From contig NZ_CP041696.1 of NCBI RefSeq assembly GCF_007362955.1, positions 2,604,001 to 2,668,000 on the forward strand: a stretch of DNA of 64,000 nucleotides, in the 5' to 3' direction. The position numbers and the translations under genes were made by a program. Numbering within the stretch: position 1 is the stretch's first letter; each line of letters starts with the position of its first letter. Positions 1 through 7,988 of the stretch are shown here, one piece after another. Source of the stretch: Lysinibacillus fusiformis (lineage in GTDB: Bacteria > Bacillota > Bacilli > Bacillales_A > Planococcaceae). The notes beneath the pieces are model-generated. The model saw only the letters and a list, made by a program, of their open reading frames with translations, did not search any database and was not told the origin of the DNA.

Positions 1-2
1 CG

Positions 3-668
3 ATTCGTATTGAAGGTGTAGATACATTATATGGGACAGAACATCATATTATTCCTGACCGTATTGAAGCAGGTACATTTATGGTAGCAGCGGCAATTAC
101 TAAAGGTGATGTAACTATTGAAAACGCTGAACCAGAGCATATGACGGCATTGATTGCAAAAATGCGTGAAATGGGTGTAGAAATTACAGAGCTAGATGAA
201 GGGATACGCGTACGTGTACCGAAAGCTTTAAAAGCGGTAGATATTAAAACTATGCCACATCCGGGCTTCCCTACAGACATGCAATCACAAATGATGGCGT
301 TAATGTTAACGGCAGAAGGTACGAGTATTATTACAGAAACGGTATTCGAAAATCGTTTCATGCATGTTGAAGAATTCCGTCGTATGAATGCTGGTGCTAA
401 AATTGAAGGACGTTCTGTGTTTATCGAAGGGCCTGTAGACCTTCAGGGGGCTGAAGTGATGGCTACAGATTTACGAGCAGCGGCTGCACTTATTTTAGCT
501 GGCCTTGTATCAGAGGGAGTTACACGTGTTACAAAGCTTCATCACTTAGACCGTGGTTATGTAGATTTTCACGGCAAGCTAGCTTCACTTGGCGCAGATA
601 TTGAGCGTGTGGCAACAATGGAAGTTGTATCGAACGAAAAATCAACGATTCATATTCCAGCCAATTAA
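3..668 (+). CDS. murA: UDP-N-acetylglucosamine 1-carboxyvinyltransferase, C-terminal part (5' end outside window)
   Basis: First committed step of peptidoglycan precursor synthesis in the cytoplasm: transfers enolpyruvate from PEP to UDP-GlcNAc. The frame is open from base 3, so the N-terminal half, including the fosfomycin-target cysteine loop, is outside the window. The 221 visible residues carry the family's C-terminal signatures: the [10 protein letters not shown] segment, whose Asp is catalytic in the family, [13 protein letters not shown], and [13 protein letters not shown]. The gene is followed by a clear terminator and then spoIID. In Bacillus the murA copy in this position is murAA, which is why I favour that paralogue. 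The identification is very secure; the paralogue assignment rests on synteny. Confidence 0.95.
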   Translation: MRIEGVDTLYGTEHHIIPDRIEAGTFMVAAAITKGDVTIENAEPEHMTALIAKMREMGVEITELDEGIRVRVPKALKAVDIKTMPHPGFPTDMQSQMMALMLTAEGTSIITETVFENRFMHVEEFRRMNAGAKIEGRSVFIEGPVDLQGAEVMATDLRAAAALILAGLVSEGVTRVTKLHHLDRGYVDFHGKLASLGADIERVATMEVVSNEKSTIHIPAN

Positions 669-680
669 ATAGAGCGAAAT

Positions 681-717
681 AACCCTTTGCTAACATGTGT
701 AGCAAAGGGTTTTTTGT
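681..717 (+). terminator. Rho-independent terminator of murA
   Basis: An 11-bp perfect stem, aaccctttgct at 681-691 and agcaaagggtt at 701-711, with a 9-base loop and a T tract immediately after. It lies 12 bases past the murA stop. Confidence 0.85.
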
Positions 718-766
718 TGTTGTTGAGGGGAAACGGTTTAAATGCATGCAATATGAAGGGGGAAGC

Positions 767-805
767 ATGATGCGCTTCCATTTCTTTACTCACATAATTA
801 GATGA
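767..805 (+). CDS. Possible 12-codon leader peptide overlapping the spoIID start
   Basis: ATG at 767 is preceded by the strong purine-rich site gaaggggga (755-763) and encodes MMRFHFFTHIIR. Its stop TGA (803-805) overlaps the proposed spoIID ATG (802-804) as ATGA. spoIID itself has no recognisable ribosome binding site in front of 802, so ribosomes finishing the leader could restart on spoIID. Alternatively spoIID starts at the internal ATG 826 and the leader is accidental. Too short for homology arguments. Confidence 0.4.
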   Translation: MMRFHFFTHIIR

Positions 806-1761
806 AATCTAGCATATTATTCCTTATGAAAAAATGGATAATGAGTATAGGGGTTATTTGTTTAATTGGTGCATTATATATGCTGCCAGTGGCATTTAGT
901 GAGAGAAAAATGGACGATAGTCCTCCGCCAAGTACGGAGCAAGCTTGTGAAATACTTATAGAAGTGGAGGGGCAGAAGGAAAAAATCCCTTTAGAAACGT
1001 ATATTACAGGAGTTGTAGCAGCAGAAATGCCAGTTTCATTTAAAAAAGAGGCTTTAAAAGCACAAGCTATTGCGGCAAGAACTTATGCGTTGAAAACGAC
1101 AAATTACGGCAAAAAAGCAATCGCACCAACTGTTGCTAGACAAGTTTTCTATGATAAGGATCAAAGAAAAGCCAATTGGACTAGCAATTTCCCGGGAAAT
1201 GAAAAGAAAATTGTCGAGGCCATTACAGAAACGAAAGGACAAGTTCTTCTTTATAATAATGAATTAATTACTGCAATGTTTCATTCAACAAGCAATGGTA
1301 AAACTGAGAGTGCCTATGGTTACAGCGGCAATGACATTCCGTATTTACAAAGTGTTGCAAGTATTTCTGATCAATCATCCCCAAAATTTACTTCAATGGA
1401 AGAATGGACATTAGCCGAATGGAATGCTTTGTGGCCAATTAAATGGCAAGCAGTTGATTTTAGTCGCTTACAGTTGTTCCTAAACGATTCCGGCCGTGTT
1501 GAACGAATGCAATTAGGCAATAATGTATGGACAGGGCGCGAAGTACGATCACTTTTGCAATTGCCATCTACTGACTTTAATATTTCATTTGATAAGAGTA
1601 CTGGTAAGGTAGGTGTGACAACACAAGGATATGGCCATGGCGTAGGGATGAGTCAGTATGGTGCGGAGGCGATGGCAAGTGATGGAAAAACCGCTGCAGA
1701 AATTTTACACTACTATTATCAACAAATTGAGATAAAAACGATAGATGCATGTTTAAAATAA
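802..1761 (+). CDS. spoIID: Stage II sporulation protein D (peptidoglycan lytic transglycosylase)
   Basis: SpoIID acts with SpoIIP and SpoIIM in the mother-cell membrane to thin septal peptidoglycan and drive engulfment. The 319-residue product has one N-terminal membrane segment at about 13-33. The SpoIID domain follows, with the signature AAEMPVSFKKEALKAQAIAA; Glu at about residue 75 matches the catalytic Glu of the Bacillus subtilis enzyme. The GYGHGVGMSQYGAEAM motif is near the C-terminus. The position downstream of murA is the usual Bacillus one. The start is uncertain: ATG 802 lacks a Shine-Dalgarno site but is overlapped by a leader frame with a strong one; ATG 826 is the alternative. 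Family identity is secure. Confidence 0.93.
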   Translation: MKSSILFLMKKWIMSIGVICLIGALYMLPVAFSERKMDDSPPPSTEQACEILIEVEGQKEKIPLETYITGVVAAEMPVSFKKEALKAQAIAARTYALKTTNYGKKAIAPTVARQVFYDKDQRKANWTSNFPGNEKKIVEAITETKGQVLLYNNELITAMFHSTSNGKTESAYGYSGNDIPYLQSVASISDQSSPKFTSMEEWTLAEWNALWPIKWQAVDFSRLQLFLNDSGRVERMQLGNNVWTGREVRSLLQLPSTDFNISFDKSTGKVGVTTQGYGHGVGMSQYGAEAMASDGKTAAEILHYYYQQIEIKTIDACLK

Positions 1762-1763
1762 CT

Positions 1764-1788
1764 TCTAGTTGTTCACACTGCAACTAGA
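1764..1788 (+). promoter_or_regulatory. Hairpin reaching into the spoIIQ ribosome binding site
   Basis: TCTAGTTG (1764-1771) pairs with CAACTAGA (1781-1788) around a 9-base loop. The last three stem bases are the first bases of the spoIIQ Shine-Dalgarno AGAGGTG (1786-1792). There is no T tract, so it is not a terminator. It could lower spoIIQ translation on transcripts reading through from spoIID, but this is inference. Confidence 0.45.
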
Positions 1789-1798
1789 GGTGATGAAA

Positions 1799-2452
1799 AT
1801 GAGAGAGGATAAAAATAGTAAAACTTCTCAAAAAGGACAGTTACAGAAGAAACCTTGGTTTTGGCCAGCAGTGTATGCGGGTGGCGCTCTAATGCTAGCA
1901 GGTATGTTATTTGGTTACAATAGTCTCGTATCAAAAGTAGAAGAGGCTCCGTTACCAGATTTAGCGCAAGTGGAACCAGGTCCAGTAGTTGAAACCAATG
2001 CACGTACAGAAAACATGAAGTATCCATTCAAGGAAACAAATCTTAGTAAAGTACAAGTTTCACAGGAATTTTATGAGCTTGAGGCCAATGAAGAGTCACG
2101 TGAGAATGCCTTAATGGTATTCAATCAAACATTCACAACTTCTTCAGGAATTTCGCTTTCTATGAATGGGGAAGAATTCGAAGTTGTTGCAGCTATGAGT
2201 GGTAAAGTACTAGAGGTAAAACTAGATGCATTCACTGGCAATAAAATCGTACTAGAGCATGCGAATGGTATGCAAACGCATTATAGTTCTGTAAAGGACA
2301 TTGCAGTGAAGGAAGGCGACGAGGTGACACAAGGTCAGGCACTAGGAAAAGCGACTGACAATGAGTGGAATCAAGCAGCAGGCGTTCATATGCATTTTGA
2401 AGTGCTAGAAAACGGGAATTATATTAATCCAAAAAAATTACTAGCATTTTAA
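1799..2452 (+). CDS. spoIIQ: Stage II sporulation protein Q (forespore LytM-fold channel protein)
   Basis: SpoIIQ is made in the forespore and pairs with mother-cell SpoIIIAH across the septum, forming the feeding channel and helping engulfment. The start ATG 1799 is set by AGAGGTG at 1786-1792 with a 6-base spacer, and the N-terminus MREDKN resembles Bacillus SpoIIQ. The product has one membrane segment at about residues 21-39 and an extracytoplasmic LytM/M23 fold ending HMHFEVLENGNYINP. The HxH half of the zinc site survives, but the first His and Asp ligands appear replaced (GISLSMNGEE), as in the inactive Bacillus protein. Only 37 bp separate it from spoIID, so a forespore promoter would have to lie inside spoIID. 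Confidence 0.93.
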   Translation: MREDKNSKTSQKGQLQKKPWFWPAVYAGGALMLAGMLFGYNSLVSKVEEAPLPDLAQVEPGPVVETNARTENMKYPFKETNLSKVQVSQEFYELEANEESRENALMVFNQTFTTSSGISLSMNGEEFEVVAAMSGKVLEVKLDAFTGNKIVLEHANGMQTHYSSVKDIAVKEGDEVTQGQALGKATDNEWNQAAGVHMHFEVLENGNYINPKKLLAF

Positions 2453-2534
2453 AAACTACATTCGCAAAAGTTCGTTTCTGTCATAGCGCTTTCGCACTGA
2501 CAAAACATCCGTATACGAAAAGTGCTGACCTAAA

Positions 2535-2560
2535 AAAGCCACGAACTGTGGCTTTTTTTG
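2535..2560 (+). terminator. Rho-independent terminator after spoIIQ
   Basis: An 8-bp stem, aaagccac (2535-2542) and gtggcttt (2548-2555), with loop gaact and a following run of T. It sits about 80 bases after the spoIIQ stop. Confidence 0.85.
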
Positions 2561-2843
2561 CGTAATCATAAACCTTATGGAGCAATAAGAAACGCGCACA
2601 GTGGAGAAGGAAGCTTATAATTTTCACACGTATGCGGACAACTGTTTCGTGCACCATATCGTATTGGCCTCAACCCTAGAGTATGCAGCGTAAACAATCA
2701 ATTATTATTAAAAAGTTAGCATATTAACGGAAAGTGTAAATCGTGTTCTGAATAGCTTTGTCCTTACATAAGGTGAAGAAATGCGCAGACGTGCATCTGA
2801 TGCCAAAGCCATTTTGTGAAATTGTGTGGAAAGGACGAAGAAC
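2561..2843. other. Intergenic region between spoIIQ terminator and spoIIID
   Basis: No reading frame with a credible start site and no repeat seen. It presumably contains the spoIIID promoter (sigma-E dependent in Bacillus), but I could not identify convincing -35 and -10 elements by eye. Confidence 0.5.
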
Positions 2844-3104
2844 GTGCACGAGCACATTCGGAAGCGCTGCATTCGCCTCGGTGAATTATTGATTGAGACG
2901 CGTGAAACTGTGCGTGTCCTCGCGAAAATGACAGGTTATTCAAAAAGTACGGTGCACAAAGATTTAACAGAGCGATTACCTACAATTCATGAAGGATTAG
3001 CTGAGCAAGTAAAAGAGATTCTCGCCTACCATAAGGCCGTACGTCATATTCGTGGAGGAGAGGCAACGAAAAACAAGTGGAAAGAAAGAGCGAGTCAAGA
3101 ATGA
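2844..3104 (+). CDS. spoIIID: Sporulation transcriptional regulator SpoIIID
   Basis: Small DNA-binding protein that activates and represses mother-cell genes between the sigma-E and sigma-K stages. The 86 residues contain a helix-turn-helix in the segment VLAKMTGYSKSTVHKDLTER and the conserved tail KEILAYHKAVRHIRGGEAT. The GTG start at 2844 is chosen because GAAAGGA lies at 2829-2835 with an 8-base spacer, and because VHEHIRKR lines up with the Bacillus N-terminus (MHDYIKER); an upstream GTG at 2826 has no such site. It sits directly before mbl, as in Bacillus. A weak hairpin with a T run (3096-3119) follows. Confidence 0.95.
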   Translation: MHEHIRKRCIRLGELLIETRETVRVLAKMTGYSKSTVHKDLTERLPTIHEGLAEQVKEILAYHKAVRHIRGGEATKNKWKERASQE

Positions 3105-3119
3105 TTCGTTCTTTTTTTG
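3096..3119 (+). terminator. Weak terminator-like hairpin after spoIIID
   Basis: A short stem AAGAA/TTCTT around a 7-base loop, overlapping the last spoIIID codons and followed by a T tract. The stem is only 5 bp, so termination may be partial. Confidence 0.4.
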
Positions 3120-3272
3120 TACCGTTTTACGACAATTTATATAATTGAAGGAAAACATACATATTGACTAAATTTAGGTGAAATTACCAATAGGGTATGA
3201 TAAAATATTCTAGATAAACAGATAAAAATGAACGTTATGTAGTTGGAACTGGCGGGAAGGAGAAATTAAAAA

Positions 3273-4268
3273 ATGTTTTCGAAAGATATTGGCATTGATT
3301 TAGGAACTGCGAACGTATTAATTCACGTAAAAGGGAAGGGAATCGTCCTGAACGAACCGTCTGTGGTGGCGATTGATAGAAAGACAAATAAGGTATTAGC
3401 GGTAGGGGAAGAAGCTCGTCAAATGGTAGGGCGCACGCCAGGCAATATAACTGCAATTCGTCCATTACGGGATGGCGTCATTGCAGATTTTGATGTTACA
3501 GAAGCAATGCTAAGACATTTCATCAATAAATTAAATTTAAAGGGCTTTTTAACGAAGCCTCGTATACTAATCTGCTGTCCAACAAATATTACTAGTGTTG
3601 AGCAAAAGGCTATTCGTGAAGCTGCTGAAAAATCAGGCGGTAAAAAAGTGTATTTAGAAGAAGAACCAAAAGTTGCAGCTATAGGTGCTGGTATGGATAT
3701 CTTCCAACCAAGTGGTAATATGGTCGTTGATATTGGTGGTGGGACAACAGATATTGCCGTCCTTTCAATGGGGGATATTGTAACAAGTGAATCTATCAAG
3801 ATTGCTGGAGATGTTTTTGATAACGATATTTTGCAGTACATTAAGAAAGAATATAAATTGTTAATCGGTGAACGTACTGCAGAGTCGATTAAAATGACTA
3901 TTGGTACGGTATTTAAAGGTGGTCGCAACGATTCAATGGATATTCGTGGTCGTGACATGGTAACAGGCTTGCCTCGTACTATTACTATCTATTCGGAAGA
4001 AATTGAACGTGCATTACATGAATCGGTCGCAATGATTGTTCAATCGGCAAAAAATGTATTAGAAAAAACGCCACCAGAATTATCGGCGGATATTATTGAT
4101 CGAGGTGTTATAATTACTGGTGGCGGTGCTTTGTTACACGGCATGGACCAACTATTAATAGAAGAGCTAAAAGTACCTGTTTTCATTGCAGAACACCCAA
4201 TGGATTGTGTGGCAATTGGTACAGGCATTATGCTTGAAAATATTGATCGAGTACCTGCTTCCTTATAA
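3273..4268 (+). CDS. mbl: MreB-like rod-shape actin homologue Mbl
   Basis: Bacterial actin that forms short membrane-bound filaments and steers the lateral-wall elongation machinery. The 331-residue protein shows the actin-fold nucleotide-binding motifs: IGIDLGTANVLIHVKGKG at the N-terminus, VVDIGGGTTDIAVLS near residue 155 and the adenosine motif VIITGGGALLHG near 283. Length matches the family. Position between spoIIID and flhO identifies it as Mbl rather than MreB or MreBH. A GGAAGGAGA site precedes the ATG by about 9 bases. The next gene starts within about 20 bases of the stop, so mbl-flhO-flhP are probably cotranscribed. Confidence 0.95.
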   Translation: MFSKDIGIDLGTANVLIHVKGKGIVLNEPSVVAIDRKTNKVLAVGEEARQMVGRTPGNITAIRPLRDGVIADFDVTEAMLRHFINKLNLKGFLTKPRILICCPTNITSVEQKAIREAAEKSGGKKVYLEEEPKVAAIGAGMDIFQPSGNMVVDIGGGTTDIAVLSMGDIVTSESIKIAGDVFDNDILQYIKKEYKLLIGERTAESIKMTIGTVFKGGRNDSMDIRGRDMVTGLPRTITIYSEEIERALHESVAMIVQSAKNVLEKTPPELSADIIDRGVIITGGGALLHGMDQLLIEELKVPVFIAEHPMDCVAIGTGIMLENIDRVPASL

Positions 4269-4289
4269 TAATAGAATGAGGTGATTCCT

Positions 4290-5123
4290 TTGTTTAAAGG
4301 ATTTTATACTGCAGCAACAGGGATGATTACACAACAAAGACGAACAGAATTATTAACGAATAACTTATCAAATGCTAATACTCCCGGATTTAAGGCAGAC
4401 CAATCAACCATTCGTTCGTTTCCGGATATGCTTATGTCAAGTGTGGGTAAAACCAATGCACCTGCTAATCAGCAAGCTGGTTCGCAATATATGAGTCAAG
4501 TTGGCGCATTGAACACAGGGATTTATATGCAGGAAACATTGCCAAATTACATACAAGGCCAAATCTATAGTACAGATTTATCGACAGATATGGCCTTAAT
4601 CGATGGATACTTACCGCAAAATGAAGATGGTGTTACTGGTTCAATTTTCTTTCGCTTAGCGCATCCTGAAGGCGGAGAGGCATATACACGTAACGGGAAC
4701 TTCACATTAGATGGGCAAGGCTATCTAGTAAATCCACAGGGGCTGTATGTGCTATCTGATGCAGGTCAGCGCATCCAGCTACAAAATGACGATTTTCGCT
4801 TAGACGAAAACGGTGCTATTTATGTAGATAATCAGCAGGTAGCACGTGTAGGCGTATCTTTTGCAGCGAATCCGAACATGCTACAAAAACAAGATAACGG
4901 CTTAATTCGTACACAAAATGGTGGGAATTTACCGACTGCTTATGGGGCGAATGGCGTGTCCTTCACACTGCGCCAAAATTTCCTTGAGGGTTCGAACGTT
5001 GATTCTAGTCGCACGATGACAGATTTAATGACAGCGTACCGCGCGTTTGAAGCGAATCAAAAAGTGTTACAGGCATATGATCGTAGTATGGAAAAAGCTG
5101 TAAACGAGATTGGGAAAATATAA
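4290..5123 (+). CDS. flhO: Flagellar hook-basal body (rod) protein FlhO
   Basis: Rod component of the flagellar basal body, exported through the flagellar type III apparatus. The 277 residues have the rod/hook N-terminal signature (RTELLTNNLSNANTPGFKAD) and the C-terminal hook-type helix MTDLMTAYRAFEANQKVLQAYD. A TTG start at 4290 is preferred: GAGGTGA (4278-4284) lies 5 bases upstream and the product MFKGFYTA matches the family, whereas an in-frame GTG at 4281 lies inside that Shine-Dalgarno. It is followed after about 25 bases by its paralogue flhP. In Bacillus this pair is located away from the main flagellar operon, exactly as here. Confidence 0.92.
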   Translation: MFKGFYTAATGMITQQRRTELLTNNLSNANTPGFKADQSTIRSFPDMLMSSVGKTNAPANQQAGSQYMSQVGALNTGIYMQETLPNYIQGQIYSTDLSTDMALIDGYLPQNEDGVTGSIFFRLAHPEGGEAYTRNGNFTLDGQGYLVNPQGLYVLSDAGQRIQLQNDDFRLDENGAIYVDNQQVARVGVSFAANPNMLQKQDNGLIRTQNGGNLPTAYGANGVSFTLRQNFLEGSNVDSSRTMTDLMTAYRAFEANQKVLQAYDRSMEKAVNEIGKI

Positions 5124-5147
5124 GAAGCGAACAGGAGGTGTTGTCAA

Positions 5148-5987
5148 ATGTTACGTACAATGATTACCGCAACTAATACTATGGGACAATTGCAAAATAA
5201 ATTAGATACGATTAGTAATAATATTGCTAACAGTAATACACATGGCTATAAAACGCAGGAATCTACTTTTAATGAATTGCTCTATCAACAATTCAATAAC
5301 GATAAGCAAGACCGCGCTGAGCGTCAAACGCCAGTCGGTATCCGCTATGGTGCTGGGGCAATGCTCGGTCAAATTCAAACAAATCATAAACAGGGCTCAT
5401 TACAAAATACAAATCGTGATTTGGATTTCGCTTTTACAAAATCAAAGCAATATTTTAATATTTTGATGCCAGAAGGTGAAAATGGGTCAAAAACAGTGTA
5501 TACTCGTCAGGGTGACTTTTATTTATCGCCATTAAATAATGGAACGGTGATGGTTGTAAATGCAGATGGTTATCCGCTTGCAGATGCATCAGGACAAGCG
5601 ATTACACTACCGGATAATGTAAAAAGTTTTGGTATAAGCAATGGAGGCGTTTTGGAGGCAACTGATGCGAATGGTAATATTATTCGTACAGATTTAGCAG
5701 TTACAGAACTTCAAAAGCCGCAGTTAATGGAACATATTTCTGGCACATATATTGGTTTACCAAATAACTTAGCTGAGCTAGGGTATAATCAGGCTGAAGT
5801 ATTGACAGAATTACAGGGAGTAAATCGTCAGCAAATTGGCATGCAAAATGGTATGCTTGAAATGTCGAATGTGAATTTATCAAAAGAAATGACTGACTTA
5901 ATCCAAACACAGCGTTCGTATCAATTCAATGCAAGAGCCGTAACCTTAGCAGACCAAATGCTGGGACTTATTAATGGTATTCGATAG
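5148..5987 (+). CDS. flhP: Flagellar hook-basal body (rod) protein FlhP
   Basis: Second rod protein of the FlgF/FlgG type, paralogous to the preceding gene. It has 279 residues, with N-terminal DTISNNIANSNTHGYKTQ and C-terminal MTDLIQTQRSYQFNARAVTL, the two ends that pair in the rod coiled coil. AGGAGGTG (5132-5139) sets the ATG at 5148. The identity as a flagellar rod protein is secure; distinguishing FlhP from FlhO relies on gene order. Confidence 0.92.
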   Translation: MLRTMITATNTMGQLQNKLDTISNNIANSNTHGYKTQESTFNELLYQQFNNDKQDRAERQTPVGIRYGAGAMLGQIQTNHKQGSLQNTNRDLDFAFTKSKQYFNILMPEGENGSKTVYTRQGDFYLSPLNNGTVMVVNADGYPLADASGQAITLPDNVKSFGISNGGVLEATDANGNIIRTDLAVTELQKPQLMEHISGTYIGLPNNLAELGYNQAEVLTELQGVNRQQIGMQNGMLEMSNVNLSKEMTDLIQTQRSYQFNARAVTLADQMLGLINGIR

Positions 5988-6034
5988 GTTAACCCTATTT
6001 TAAATGTTTAGTTAGAAATGAAGGAGTACAATCT

Positions 6035-6319
6035 ATGACAAACGATTCACGTCGCCGTTCTGTGCCGACAAAAGAAACCGAAACGCCACCAGAAGAGAAG
6101 GAACGACGCTCAAATGGAGAGCAACGAGAGGTTCGATGGGTGCAAATACGACTGATTCCGATTTGGTTACGTGTTGTACTTGTTCTCGTTTTAATTGTCA
6201 TTGCAATTATTCTAGGTGCAATGGTTGGCTACAGTGTAATAGGTGAAGGTAAAGCAATGGATGTTTTTAAATCAGAGACATGGCAGCATATATTTGACAT
6301 AATGAATGGTAAAGAATAA
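6035..6319 (+). CDS. EpuA-family small membrane protein (often labelled 'DNA-directed RNA polymerase subunit beta')
   Basis: 94 residues: a highly charged N-terminal tail (about 1-35, rich in R, E and K), then [14 protein letters not shown] leading into one membrane helix at about 43-66, then an extracytoplasmic tail with [14 protein letters not shown]. This pattern matches the EpuA family (Pfam PF11772), whose members are commonly mislabelled as RNA polymerase beta subunit; there is no polymerase homology here. The gene lies between flhP and fabZ, where Bacillus genomes carry the homologous ywzB-type gene. Function is not known to me. A GAAGGAG site precedes the ATG. Confidence 0.8.
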   Translation: MTNDSRRRSVPTKETETPPEEKERRSNGEQREVRWVQIRLIPIWLRVVLVLVLIVIAIILGAMVGYSVIGEGKAMDVFKSETWQHIFDIMNGKE

Positions 6320-6333
6320 TAATATTCTTTACC
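6308..6333 (+). terminator. Stem-loop overlapping the stop of the EpuA-family gene
   Basis: An 11-bp perfect stem, GGTAAAGAATA (6308-6318) and TATTCTTTACC (6323-6333), with a 4-base loop. It overlaps the stop codon. No clear T tract follows, so it may act as an RNA 3' end protector or a weak terminator. Confidence 0.45.
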
Positions 6334-6378
6334 ATCCTTTGCGTTATACATAAGTACATATTTCGAGGGGGAAAAGAA

Positions 6379-6822
6379 ATGTTAACAGCAGAGCAAATTC
6401 AAGCAATTTTACCGCATCGCTATCCTTTTTTATTTGTAGATCGTATTGTGGAATTAGAAGAAGGTAAGCGAGCAGTAGGCTTAAAAAATGTATCCATTAA
6501 TGAAGACTTCTTTAATGGACATTTTCCAGGTTACCCAGTAATGCCAGGCGTATTAATCGTAGAAGCCTTAGCACAAGTTGGTGGGGTAGCATTATTAAAT
6601 GCAGAGCAATTTAAAGGTCGTCTAGCCTTTTTAACAGGTGTGGACAACTGCCGCTTTAAACGTCAAGTAGTACCAGGAGATCAGCTTCGATTGGAAGTAG
6701 AATTCGTGAAGCTTCGCGGTGCAATGGGCAAAGGTCATGGTATTGCAACTGTAGATGGTGAGCTTGTATGTGAGGCAGATATTTTATTTGCGATTGGACC
6801 AGAACAACCAAAACAGGCTTAA
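6379..6822 (+). CDS. fabZ: 3-hydroxyacyl-[acyl-carrier-protein] dehydratase FabZ
   Basis: Dehydrates 3-hydroxyacyl-ACP to trans-2-enoyl-ACP in each cycle of fatty acid elongation in the cytoplasm. The 147-residue protein is a single hot-dog domain of the normal length. Catalytic His48 lies in [14 protein letters not shown] and Glu62 in [11 protein letters not shown]. The start has a gaggggga site about 8 bases upstream. The location matches Bacillus ywpB. Confidence 0.96.
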   Translation: MLTAEQIQAILPHRYPFLFVDRIVELEEGKRAVGLKNVSINEDFFNGHFPGYPVMPGVLIVEALAQVGGVALLNAEQFKGRLAFLTGVDNCRFKRQVVPGDQLRLEVEFVKLRGAMGKGHGIATVDGELVCEADILFAIGPEQPKQA

Positions 6823-6958
6823 TTTGCAATTATAGGCTAAAAGTTATAAAATAGTGAAGTTAAATAATTTTTGTTCTGAGTGCGCGATGGCAAATATGCG
6901 ATTGTGAATTGAAATACATGTAATTTGAGGTTTTTTAAAACGTAGGAGGATTATATAG

Positions 6959-7342
6959 ATGTATAAGGAATTGTCTTCAGGTGTTAAAATTAGCATTACG
7001 CGTTCGATTTCAACATCTTTCGAATCATACTTGGCAAGTATTGGTTGGGATGAAGAGCGCTTTTCTATGGAAGACTTCATTGCTAGCTGGCAGTCTTATT
7101 TTCAGGAAAATGCGGCTTGGATCGACAAAATCCCAGCTGAAGTTTTGATGAGTACTGAATTCCATGAAGAAATGGCTCAAAAAATCGATGATGTAATTGC
7201 CAAAATTTTAAATGAAGAACCAACAGCTAAGCAGGTTGAAACAATTGAGGCTTTGCAAAAAGAACTAGGTACAAGCTATACATATAACTGTAAAGCAGAA
7301 GCGGCTTATATCGAACAGTTATTAAAAGAAAAACAAAAATAG
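6959..7342 (+). CDS. Hypothetical protein, 127 residues
   Basis: I do not recognise this protein. A good site, AGGAGGA at about 6944-6950, precedes the ATG. The product is acidic, without signal peptide or membrane segment, and predicted largely helical, with a central part rich in E, A and K. Codon use resembles the flanking genes, so it is probably real. It lies between fabZ and a lipoprotein gene and is not part of the conserved Bacillus order, which suggests a genus-level gene. Confidence 0.7.
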   Translation: MYKELSSGVKISITRSISTSFESYLASIGWDEERFSMEDFIASWQSYFQENAAWIDKIPAEVLMSTEFHEEMAQKIDDVIAKILNEEPTAKQVETIEALQKELGTSYTYNCKAEAAYIEQLLKEKQK

Positions 7343-7453
7343 TTTGTACAAAAATCGGATAGTAACCTTCTTTCCCGGGCAATCTATGTAGGATCACAAA
7401 TGCACAACTTGTATTTGCTGACATAGTACCTAACGGAGAAAGGAGGTTTTTTT

Positions 7454-7867
7454 ATGTGGAAAATGTCATTTTTCACCATGATTCTTGCTACAGTATTCCT
7501 TGGAGGTTGTAACTGGGGAAACAATGCAGCTAATGAGACTCCCATGGAGGATACAAGAAACGACATTCGTGAAGGCGTCAATGATGTCAAAGATGCCGTA
7601 GATCCAGACAGGAATGATAATGTCTATGATCGTAATGTAAATGGTGTCGACCGTGGTACGGTTAACGATAATAATGTAGTTCCGGAAGCTACGGCACCGG
7701 GTACCAATGCCGATATCAATGGCACAAATGGCTATGACAATGTGCCAAATGCGAACGGTGTCGATAGAAATAACAATAACATGAACGGCACAAATGGCGT
7801 CAATAATGAAGATATTATTGAAGACAATAAAGACATCAAAGACCGTGACAACTTAGATAACCGATAA
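7454..7867 (+). CDS. Small Asn/Asp-rich lipoprotein
   Basis: 137 residues. A short signal peptide ends in the lipobox VFLGGC with Cys at residue 19, so the mature protein should be lipid-anchored on the outer face of the membrane. The rest is low-complexity and very hydrophilic: DIREGVNDVKDAVDP, then repeated NGTNG, NGVDR and DNxD motifs. AGGAGG lies about 7 bases upstream of the ATG. A strong terminator follows. No enzymatic domain is seen; function unknown. Confidence 0.8.
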   Translation: MWKMSFFTMILATVFLGGCNWGNNAANETPMEDTRNDIREGVNDVKDAVDPDRNDNVYDRNVNGVDRGTVNDNNVVPEATAPGTNADINGTNGYDNVPNANGVDRNNNNMNGTNGVNNEDIIEDNKDIKDRDNLDNR

Positions 7868-7871
7868 ATAC

Positions 7872-7911
7872 AAAAAAGAGTGATTCCCATTATACGGAAT
7901 CACTTTTTTAT
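7872..7911 (+). terminator. Rho-independent terminator of the lipoprotein gene
   Basis: Stem AGTGATTCC (7879-7887) and GGAATCACT (7896-7904), flanked by A and T runs on the two sides. Confidence 0.85.
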
Positions 7912-7944
7912 ATTGGGAAGTGTATGGTTAAGAAAGAAATGATA

Positions 7945-7981
7945 AAAAATAACGATACGTAAAAACTACGCATCGTTATAG
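7945..7981 (-). terminator. Rho-independent terminator of the ywpF-like gene
   Basis: On the minus strand, ATAACGATGCGTA pairs with TACGTATCGTTAT (one mismatch) around a short T-rich loop, followed by a T run. It lies just past the stop of the minus-strand gene at 7989. Confidence 0.75.
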
Positions 7982-7988
7982 AGGTGAA

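Noticed and set aside
1054..1242. Antisense frames inside spoIID, mbl, both S-layer genes and the helicase
   Set aside because: They lie opposite well-supported genes and lack ribosome binding sites and family motifs; treated as shadows.
1799..2452. SpoIIQ as an active M23 peptidase
   Set aside because: Only the HxH half of the zinc site is present; the first His and Asp are replaced, as in the inactive Bacillus protein.
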